Below, piece by piece: positions 55,301-61,379 of a stretch of 64,000 nt of DNA (its first letter is position 1; each line of letters starts with the position of its first letter). The position numbers were made by a program, and so were the translations under genes. The notes beneath the pieces are model-generated. The model saw nothing but the letters and a program-made list of their open reading frames with translations, was not told the origin of the DNA and ran no database searches. The stretch is from JBFGCT01 sp963825565 (GTDB lineage: Bacteria; Actinomycetota; Acidimicrobiia; Acidimicrobiales; Ilumatobacteraceae). The stretch covers positions 175,699 to 239,698 of the forward strand of contig CAWGTW010000003.1 of NCBI GenBank assembly GCA_963825565.1, in the 5' to 3' direction.

Positions 55301-57063
55301 CTCGACTTTCCGCTCCCACTTGGGCCGACTACCGCTACGAATCGGCCTGCGCTGCCGGCCCGGCTCAACCGCGACACGAGGCGGTCGATGAAGCGCTCGC
55401 GGCCGAAGAAGTCCTCGGCGTCACTCTGACCGAAACTGCGCAGCCCCTTGTACGGGTTCTCGTCGGCCACGGGCGTCGCCTGATTGCCATCGACGCGGAG
55501 CGCTGTGGCGACCGCGCTGCGGAACGCGCCCGCATCCTCGAATCGAGCAGCGATCTTCTCTTCGGTGGCTCGCTGGAGTACCGCTGCGAGTTGCCCGTCG
55601 AGGCCGACGAAGAGATCCGATATCTCGTCGGTCCGACCAGTGACCGCCTGCGCAACCGTCACGGCGAGGCTGTAGACGTCGGAAGCGGGAGTGAGGTCTT
55701 CGGCGCCTCCGAACTCCGGCGGTGCCGATGCGTGTGCCGAACCCTGCGAGACCGTGGCATCGACCCGTGCCGCTGACGTGATCTCGAAATCGGTGAGGTA
55801 TGCATTGCCGGAGTCGTCGACGAGGATGTTGTCCGGGCCGATGCGACCGTGGGTGACGCCGCTCCGGTGGGCGGTTTCGAGCGCCGCTCCGATCTGGTCG
55901 ACCAGCTTGGCGAGCCGGTCGGAGCTCATCGGGCCGTTTGCGATGACCTCGGCGAGCGTTCCGCCGCGCATGTACCGCATGACGAGGTATGCAGCACCCG
56001 GTTCACGCCAGTAGTCGTAGAGCGGCACGATGTGGGGGTGCTCGAGGCGGGCGACCAGCTGTGCTTCATCCTCGAATCGCCGGATGAACGACGGATCGTC
56101 GGCGAGATCTGGTCGGATGACCTTGATGACCACTTCGCGGCCCACGGCAGGCTGGAACGCCTTGTACAGTACGCCCGATCCCCGCTCGCCGAGGCGTTCT
56201 CGGATCTCGTAGCCGCGCACGGAGAGACCGGGCGCGGCGCCGCCGTCGGAGCGAGCAGCGCGATGATCCGAGTCGAGTGATGGATCGCCCGTCACGATCC
56301 GTTCGTTCAGTCGTTGCAGTGCAGCTGACGGTTCGACACCGAGTTCGTCGACCAGTCGCTGACGGCTGAGCCGATAGCTGCGCAGTGCATCAGCCGGTCG
56401 GCCCGATCGGTAGAGCGTCAGCATCAACGCCCCAGCAAGGCGTTCGCGGGTGGGGTGCTCGCGCACGAGGCTCTCGAGCTCGCCGACCAGCTCGTGAGTC
56501 ATTCCTCGACGGATGTCCGCGTCGATCCGGCTCTCGACGGCTTCCAGGCGGAGTTCCTCCAAGCGGGAAATCTCCGACTGCGCCCACGGTTCGTAGACGA
56601 AGTCTGCGTACGCCGATCCGCGCCACAGCGCAAGCGCTTCGGCGAAGACGATCGACGCAGCAGCAGGATCCGTCTCGGTCAGTGCCCTGCCCTCTGCGAG
56701 CAGACGCTCGAAGTCATCGGAGTCGACCTCGTTCGAATCGACATCGAGAACGTAGCCGGGCGATCGAGTTTGCAGCGGGCCGCCACCCGAACGGCTCTCG
56801 TCCTCCGGCTCGAGGACCTTGCGCAGATGCGAGATGTGCACCCAGAGCGCGTTCTGCCGTTCGGGAGCAGCATCATCACCCCAGATCTCGTCGATCAACC
56901 GATCGGTCGAGACCACCCTGCCCGAGTTGGACAGCAGGATGCCCAGAACCGCGCGCTGCTTCGCCGAACCGAGGCGGATCGGTTCACCGCCCCGGGTCAC
57001 CTCGAGCGGCCCGAGAATTCCGAACCGAAGTGGTGCCGACGCGTGCGGTGCGCCATCTCGCAT
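52345..57063 (-). CDS. BTAD regulator - pseudokinase - nSTAND NTPase - TM - solute-binding protein fusion
   Basis: The 1572-residue chain has these parts in order. SARP winged HTH (about 10-105, LRFGILGPLEVTRGG). BTAD helical repeat (112-258). Ser/Thr kinase-like domain (283-525) with Gly loop GERGSG and Lys314, but HGR (405-407) in place of HRD and DFE in place of DFG, so probably no kinase activity. nSTAND NTPase (536-960) with GRER, Walker A GPSGSGKSS (from 580) and Walker B LVLVVDQFEELF. One membrane span (995-1015). A linker. Then an extracellular ABC-type sugar-binding-protein fold (about 1150-1565) with FELFTEQTGIEVVV and APETWDELMAISDRIV. No transporter genes are near. The ATG at 57063 starts the SARP domain. 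A membrane-bound ligand sensor acting on transcription is inferred. Confidence 0.88.
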   Translation of the reverse strand: MRDGAPHASAPLRFGILGPLEVTRGGEPIRLGSAKQRAVLGILLSNSGRVVSTDRLIDEIWGDDAAPERQNALWVHISHLRKVLEPEDESRSGGGPLQTRSPGYVLDVDSNEVDSDDFERLLAEGRALTETDPAAASIVFAEALALWRGSAYADFVYEPWAQSEISRLEELRLEAVESRIDADIRRGMTHELVGELESLVREHPTRERLAGALMLTLYRSGRPADALRSYRLSRQRLVDELGVEPSAALQRLNERIVTGDPSLDSDHRAARSDGGAAPGLSVRGYEIRERLGERGSGVLYKAFQPAVGREVVIKVIRPDLADDPSFIRRFEDEAQLVARLEHPHIVPLYDYWREPGAAYLVMRYMRGGTLAEVIANGPMSSDRLAKLVDQIGAALETAHRSGVTHGRIGPDNILVDDSGNAYLTDFEITSAARVDATVSQGSAHASAPPEFGGAEDLTPASDVYSLAVTVAQAVTGRTDEISDLFVGLDGQLAAVLQRATEEKIAARFEDAGAFRSAVATALRVDGNQATPVADENPYKGLRSFGQSDAEDFFGRERFIDRLVSRLSRAGSAGRFVAVVGPSGSGKSSVVRAGLLPALRQGAAPGSSTWFTVEMVPAVHPFDQLELALLAVAVKPSASLLEQLSGDQGIHRAVERVLPAENSTLVLVVDQFEELFTQSAPDEAERFIDALVAAARDDHSRVRIVITLRADFYDRPLGHRGLGELLRTGTEVLTPMSPEDLERAVSGPAERVGAVCEPALVGELVAAVIDRPAALPLLQYTLTELFERRSGTTLLMSAYRELGGVSGALVDRAEAIYVSLEVDEQQAARQIFLRLVTLGEGSGDTRRRVLLSELTAIGGAGAYARRVADTFARHRLLGFDRDPVTRGPTVEIAHEALLNAWPRLQRWIEDARSDVRAERRLAETARDWFQHDRDPTFVLTGGQLAKYEGWVESPPIGLTGDERQFLESSELAAAQRRRVRVNEERRETTLRRRSQILVAMAVTIVLVLALGAFAFVQQRRASDLATEISRSAKARDVAATAQSKKRSDPELANMLAIEAARVASAQGQLPPEVMDALHGGVQATRTQYPISTAPSALRAGAGGGVFLLPPDELIALAQRQVTRSFTDEECRVAGLTTCQDPREPVASGLTITGGVEAYAGRPSEQPLAGASVKIEAELNGIAAMQANFELFTEQTGIEVVVRAKRGDASLRDVVDPDADILQLVQPGMMPVIAPGNVMDLTRYLDRDELERTQSPYLTSLLSLSLDRSWPSTSGPVYGLWEGLDAKSLVWYNIAAVDRLGQKAPETWDELMAISDRIVASGRTPWCIFIESGNASGWPVTDIIESALLRSEGPDFYDDWSFHEIDFDHPAVVAAVRRVGELVFTPEYLDRSPAAAAQTPFQEAPLALAQEPEGCTFVPSASFTPSIAGSGAGETIDALAFPTIDPQYSETMVGAGRYVIAVTDRPEVRAVMEFIASPDYGHASAEAGIGYIPANTRFGLDAIPNPTERRIAELTRAALVSDGFRFDASDMMPREVGGGTFWAGMIDWFVDGPEALDDIMAGIEATWPDDEPAG

Positions 57064-57089
57064 GATGAACCCTTCACTGACCCTAGACC

Positions 57090-57127
57090 GTCGACGTGCC
57101 TGATCACAGTCGACGTACCTGATCACA
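57090..57127. promoter_or_regulatory. Two tandem 19-bp repeats between BTAD fusion and LuxR genes
   Basis: GTCGACGTGCCTGATCACA is followed at once by GTCGACGTACCTGATCACA (one difference). They lie 27 bases upstream of the BTAD-fusion ATG and 77 bases upstream of the luxR-like ATG. SARP-family regulators bind direct repeats near promoters, so this is a candidate site for the fusion protein. Each unit also holds the palindrome TGATCA. Confidence 0.55.
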
Positions 57128-57203
57128 GGGGCCTTAAGGGTCGCTAAAGGCAACGTGGGGTCGCGCGAAGTTGGGTTGAAGTTCGTAGGTCGATGTTGGT
57201 TCC

Positions 57204-58052
57204 ATGACAGACCAGTTGATCTGCACCGACACTCTGGCTCCGGCCCGGGACGAGCGACGCACTCGCGATCGACCCCGCAGGCAGGTATCCACCGCCGACC
57301 TCTCGCTACTGAGTGAGGCGCTCGACGTGACTCGCCCGGATCGGACCCAGCCGCCACCGGACGCGCTGTTCGAAATCATGCGACTTCTCCGCAGTCTCGT
57401 CGGAGCCGACTCGGCTTGCTTCCTGGAACAAGACTGCCTCGATTTCACGGTCCCGTATCTGCAGTACCTGGACGACAACGACGCCGTCGTGTTCTCCCCT
57501 GAGCAGATCGCCGCAACGCACGACGAACCAGGTCTGGAGACACAGATGGAGCGCTGGTGGACGAGCCCCTGCAGCCTGATCGAGCGCACCGGGGCATCAG
57601 TCGTCACGACCATGCGCTCGTGGTATTCCGCCCGCCAGTGGGCCGAGAACCCCGAGCACCGCGAGGACCCCACCTGCGACGACGAGCTCATCATGGGATT
57701 CCCCGTCAGCACCTTCCGCAGCATCCGGATCCTGCTGCCGCGCGAAACGGGCCCAACCTTCGGGGAGCGTGAGATCACCCTCATGAAGCTGCTGCTGCCG
57801 CACCTGCAGCCGCTCATGAGGTCAGTCGTCGAGGGGGCCGGAAACGATCCCCGTCCCGTGCTGACCACCAGGCAACAAGAGGTCCTCGGCCTGGTCCGCC
57901 TCGGGATGCCGAACAAGCGCATTGCGCGGATCCTGGGGATCTCCGACACGACCGTGCGCACGCACCTCGAGCACATCTTCAAGCGGCTCGGTGTGCAGAG
58001 TCGCACGGCCGCCGCCCGGGTTGCCTTCGACCCACCGACCACCACCGACTGA
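57204..58052 (+). CDS. LuxR-family transcriptional regulator
   Basis: The 282-residue protein has a GAF/PAS-like sensory N-terminal part (about 40-200) and a C-terminal LuxR HTH: LTTRQQEVLGLVRLGMPNK, RIARILGISDTTVRTHLEHI and KRLGVQSR. It has no receiver domain, so it is not a classical response regulator. It is divergent from the BTAD fusion gene with a 140-base shared region holding tandem repeats, which suggests mutual or shared control. It converges on the cupin gene with an 8-base gap. Confidence 0.85.
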   Translation: MTDQLICTDTLAPARDERRTRDRPRRQVSTADLSLLSEALDVTRPDRTQPPPDALFEIMRLLRSLVGADSACFLEQDCLDFTVPYLQYLDDNDAVVFSPEQIAATHDEPGLETQMERWWTSPCSLIERTGASVVTTMRSWYSARQWAENPEHREDPTCDDELIMGFPVSTFRSIRILLPRETGPTFGEREITLMKLLLPHLQPLMRSVVEGAGNDPRPVLTTRQQEVLGLVRLGMPNKRIARILGISDTTVRTHLEHIFKRLGVQSRTAAARVAFDPPTTTD

Positions 58053-58060
58053 CCAGCCGA

Positions 58061-58633
58061 TCAGGGGCAACGGTCCGACTGGTCCGCATCGGGAATGGTC
58101 ACTGCTCCACCCGTCCCGTCGGCGTTCATCGGCACCCCGAAGAATGTGGCCACGAGCACCGTCTCTCCGGAACCCGGGTTCCACGCAGTGTGGAGTTGCG
58201 GACCGGGATCCACGAATGCGTCCTGGGGCCCGTAGCTCCGCTCGACACAGTCCGATGCCTGCTGATAGATCAGCTCGCCCTGCGTGACCGTGACGATCAC
58301 CGGGCCCGGGTGTGTGTGCCACGGAAAGGCGGCACCTGGCTGCATGACGAGCCTGGCAGTGACGACGTGCCCGGCGTCCTTGAGGTTCAGGACGTCTGCG
58401 CCCTGGCCGGGCAGCTTGCGCTTCACCTGCACCGAAACATCGTCGGGGAATGCTGCGTGCTTCGACAGCACCTCGACGGCGATCGGGGGAGGCGGGTCGT
58501 CCGCCTGGACGCTGGTCGCTGCGCCCACCAGAGCTGCGGTACCTGCCGCAAGTGCAAGCACGCCCGCCGCTATCGCTGCGCCGCGCCGGCGGGACTTGGC
58601 CCCCGATAGGTTCTCTTCGTAGGTGGTCATCAT
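58061..58633 (-). CDS. Membrane-anchored or secreted cupin-domain protein
   Basis: The 190-residue product has a basic start, one hydrophobic segment near residues 20-42 (signal peptide or anchor) and a cupin barrel with FPWHTHPGPVIVTVTQGELI and HTAWNPGSGETVLV, whose His residues would bind a metal. The function of such single-cupin proteins varies. The ATG at 58633 has AGGAG 8 bases upstream. A second ATG follows directly. A perfect 18-bp palindrome lies 83 bases upstream. Confidence 0.8.
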   Translation of the reverse strand: MMTTYEENLSGAKSRRRGAAIAAGVLALAAGTAALVGAATSVQADDPPPPIAVEVLSKHAAFPDDVSVQVKRKLPGQGADVLNLKDAGHVVTARLVMQPGAAFPWHTHPGPVIVTVTQGELIYQQASDCVERSYGPQDAFVDPGPQLHTAWNPGSGETVLVATFFGVPMNADGTGGAVTIPDADQSDRCP

Positions 58634-58716
58634 GACTCTTTCTCCTGTCGTCCGGTCTCGGAGCGAAGCCCGCCCTCTGACCCGTCCAGCATGATCAGAA
58701 CGACCCCTGCAGCGAT

Positions 58717-58734
58717 ATACGACATGTGTCGTAT
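58717..58734. promoter_or_regulatory. Perfect 18-bp inverted repeat upstream of the cupin gene
   Basis: ATACGACATGTGTCGTAT has 8-bp arms and a TG centre. The ACA-NN-TGT core is like operators of BlaI/CopY-type winged-helix repressors. No such repressor gene is adjacent. Confidence 0.5.
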
Positions 58735-59003
58735 GTTCACGTTCACCGGGATCCAACGATGACGGACCCGCGCAGTCCTCCACGAGGCTCTTGTGACGCG
58801 AATACCTCGCCGCCGCACCAGCCGACTTTCCAACGACGCCACCCACTGGGACGACAACGCATTCTCGGAAGTTCAACGCCGGCAGCGACGCCAAGCCGCC
58901 CAGCGCACGTAGGCCGCCAAGATCTCGGCGTAGCCGCCCGCTGCGGTGGACGGATCGGGCGCACACTTCGCTCAACCGATTCGATCGACCGCCCGCTCGC
59001 GTA

Positions 59004-59018
59004 CCGGCGAAGTGTGCG
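59004..59018 (+). repeat. 15-bp repeat CCGGCGAAGTGTGCG, copy 1
   Basis: Identical to 61303-61317. The core is also present inverted at 58959-58971. Copies bracket the tetR-nitroreductase pair. Confidence 0.5.
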
Positions 59019-59232
59019 GGGTTGAGACGACTCGACACTGCACATAATTACGCTCCGAGTCCGTTGCCTCAGCCCCGTGAATGTTCGGTCGAGGAAACCT
59101 CAACGGACGCAGGCTGGCCGAAGCGCTCCCAACAACCGCCTGACCATCTTTGGCCGGACGACCAGCTCGATAACAGACCGTGCCCGCCGCTTCGTCATGT
59201 ACGAAGTCTGTGGCGGCAAAGAGATTCGCGGG

Positions 59233-59829
59233 TCATGCAGGCCCTGTGGCGATCTTCGATGTCAGTCCTCTCTCGAGGCGACCTTCCAGAAAGTGTTGAA
59301 CGTACGACCGTGTGTCGATGGCAGGCGACAGTTGGCCAAGGTCGGCGCGCCGCAACATCTCTTGAATCATGAGCGGCCCGATGAGCGCGACCAACGCCGT
59401 CATGGGCGCCTCGGCCCGTAGACGACCCGCTGTCTGGTGGTGTTGGAGGATGGCGGCGAGTCCGCGGACGTTGTCGAGCGCAGCGCCGAAGGCGTCGCGC
59501 AAGTCGGCACTACGCGCGAGCTCGACGAGAAGCGCCGGAACGATCGCACCCAGCAGCCGGTTGGTCTCGAGGTAGGCCTCGACGATCGTGACGAGGTCTG
59601 CTTCCAGGTCATTGGAGGGTCCGAGGCCGGCCATCGGTACCTCGCGCCACTGGTGGTCGATCGCGGCCCCGATCAGCATCGCCTTGCTGCCGTAGCGACG
59701 AAAGAGTGTCGCTTCGTTGACCCCGGCCGCTTCGGCGATCTCCTTGGTCTTCGTGCCGGCGTACCCGTGACGAACGAACAGGGTGGCGGTCACTTCGAAG
59801 ACCCGGTTCTCATCGATCGCTTTCGGCAT
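59233..59829 (-). CDS. TetR-family repressor
   Basis: The 198-residue protein starts MPKAIDENRVFEVTATLF and has the TetR HTH (KTKEIAEAAGVNEATLFRRY, about 27-46) followed by a helical ligand-binding domain. It is divergent from a nitroreductase-like gene and two GCAAGT-N4-ACTTGC palindromes lie in the 104-base gap, so it very likely represses both itself and that gene. The ligand is unknown. Confidence 0.92.
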   Translation of the reverse strand: MPKAIDENRVFEVTATLFVRHGYAGTKTKEIAEAAGVNEATLFRRYGSKAMLIGAAIDHQWREVPMAGLGPSNDLEADLVTIVEAYLETNRLLGAIVPALLVELARSADLRDAFGAALDNVRGLAAILQHHQTAGRLRAEAPMTALVALIGPLMIQEMLRRADLGQLSPAIDTRSYVQHFLEGRLERGLTSKIATGPA

Positions 59830-59861
59830 GGGGCCCTCCGGATGGCAGGTGAGCAGCTTAG

Positions 59862-59915
59862 GCAAGTGTTGACTTGCAATCAAGGCTGACGTACTGTTCG
59901 CAAGTATCCACTTGC
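59862..59915. promoter_or_regulatory. Twin TetR operators over a sigma70-type promoter
   Basis: GCAAGTGTTGACTTGC (59862-59877) and GCAAGTATCCACTTGC (59900-59915) are perfect 6-bp-arm palindromes with 38-bp spacing. TTGACT (59869-59874) and TACTGT (59892-59897), 17 bases apart, form the rightward promoter. Operator 1 covers the -35 and operator 2 lies just after the -10. Confidence 0.8.
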
Positions 59916-59933
59916 GTACATGGAGAACACCGC

Positions 59934-61121
59934 GTGACATCCCAGAGCACCCAACGCCCCGACGAGATGCAGGGCCTCGGCGCCAACGAACGAGCCATCC
60001 TCGAGCGGATCCGATGGGGCCCGGCCCGGCGCCTCGCAGTGCGCGCCGTGCGCACGAAAATGCGCCTGCAGTTCGCAGGGTGGCTGCAGTACGTGATTCC
60101 GGCACCCGTCATCCTCGTGCTGAGCTTGCTCGGTGGGTCGTCGTGGCTCCTCGGTGGCCAGTGGTTGGCGGCCGTTCTCCTGATCCCGGCCGGGCTCCTG
60201 GCGCTCGTCGTCATCTTCGACATCGTGACGACGAAGTGGAGGATCCGGTTTCCCGAGCGGCGACCGCCCCGACTCGACGGGCTCGATCCCTTCGACCTGC
60301 TGCGAGCCCGGCGATCGTGTCGCTCGTTTCAAACGCGCCGCATGTCGGACGCTGACCGTCAGGCGCTCTTCGCTGCCGTGGACGTCCAACTCGGTGTCCC
60401 CACGATCGGCGAGACATCACCCCGGCTCGAGTACATCGCAGCGCCACTCACCGTCTGGCCGACCGTGAACGGGTCGGAGTTCCTCGTCGCGATCGTCCCC
60501 AAGGCCTACGACCGGACCGCCGTCATCGACGTGGGCCGAACCCTGCAGCGCGTCGTGATGGACGCGACCCGCATGGGGCTCGGCACCTGTTGGATCGGAC
60601 CAGGCGCAGACCACGAGAGCGTCATCGCCCACCTCGCCGACCGCTTCGACCCGAACGCCGATCAGATCATCTGCGTGTGCGCGGTGGGCTATCGGTCACG
60701 GTACGTCCCGCTCTTCATCCGTGTGTTCAATCACCAGATGTCCTCCCGACGGCGTCCGCTCTCCGAGCTCTTCTTCTCAGACCACGCGCTCGAGCATCCG
60801 ATCGACCCGACGACTCCGCCCTACGCCCGCTTCGGGCGCAGCTACGAGGCCTGCCGATGGGCCCCTTCGTCCTACAACGGCCAAACCACACGGGCGATCG
60901 TCGAAACCAGCCCCGGGACCCGCTCGTGCGCGGTGCACTTCGTGGCCACCACGGCCTCGCACTACTACGCCCCTGTCGCCTTGGGTATCTGGTGCGCGAA
61001 CTGGGAGCTCGGATGCGAAGCGCTCGGCGAGCATGGCGTGTTCGAACGGGTCCAATCGAGCGACGACGACCTCCCACGCCACGACGTGACCTGGCGGCAA
61101 GTGAAACAACCTTCCGCGTAG
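59934..61121 (+). CDS. Membrane-anchored nitroreductase-family protein
   Basis: The 395-residue product from the GTG at 59934 has two hydrophobic segments near residues 48-95 (VIPAPVILVLSLLGG and WLAAVLLIPAGLLALVVIF). A nitroreductase-like domain follows: LRARRSCRSFQTRRM, VMDATRMGLGTCWIGPG and CRWAPSSYNGQTTRA, the last in a second half-domain as in the putative TM1586-type nitroreductases. FMN binding and reduction of an aromatic or quinone substrate are inferred. It is controlled by the divergent TetR protein. Confidence 0.78.
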   Translation: MTSQSTQRPDEMQGLGANERAILERIRWGPARRLAVRAVRTKMRLQFAGWLQYVIPAPVILVLSLLGGSSWLLGGQWLAAVLLIPAGLLALVVIFDIVTTKWRIRFPERRPPRLDGLDPFDLLRARRSCRSFQTRRMSDADRQALFAAVDVQLGVPTIGETSPRLEYIAAPLTVWPTVNGSEFLVAIVPKAYDRTAVIDVGRTLQRVVMDATRMGLGTCWIGPGADHESVIAHLADRFDPNADQIICVCAVGYRSRYVPLFIRVFNHQMSSRRRPLSELFFSDHALEHPIDPTTPPYARFGRSYEACRWAPSSYNGQTTRAIVETSPGTRSCAVHFVATTASHYYAPVALGIWCANWELGCEALGEHGVFERVQSSDDDLPRHDVTWRQVKQPSA

Positions 61122-61302
61122 GCGGAAACGCGAGCCCTGCCGAAGAACGAATCGCCCCTTCAAGCCGTCCGACAACGAGCGAAACCGCTCCCAGCTCCCG
61201 GGCACGTAGCCCGATCCGAGATCGGCACTTCCGATCGGTCGATCGGCTCGCCGGCCCCGCTCGATAATGCCCGGTTCGATCACCCGCCCGACACCCACAT
61301 AT

Positions 61303-61317
61303 CCGGCGAAGTGTGCG
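61303..61317 (+). repeat. 15-bp repeat CCGGCGAAGTGTGCG, copy 2
   Basis: Identical to 59004-59018. Lies in a 258-base gene-free stretch between the nitroreductase gene and the relaxase 3' end. Confidence 0.5.
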
Positions 61318-61379
61318 ACCTCCGAGCCTGATCGGCCCACCGCATAATCACTGGTTTGCGGGTGCCAGCTGGCGTGCGC

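Larger units (their letters stand above)
58634..59232. other. 599-base stretch without a confident gene
   Basis: It holds the promoter region of the cupin gene with an 18-bp palindrome, a weak 39-codon frame (58793-58912) and the inverted pair GCGCACACTTCGC / GCGAAGTGTGCG. I see no homologous coding sequence or RNA fold. Confidence 0.6.

Noticed and set aside
54000..57063. BTAD fusion as an ABC importer component
   Set aside because: No permease or transport ATPase gene is adjacent, and the solute-binding domain is covalently tied to regulatory modules, so sensing is the better reading.
58793..58912. 39-codon ORF upstream of the cupin gene
   Set aside because: Start context is poor, no homologue is recognised, and it is too short to separate from chance in GC-rich DNA.
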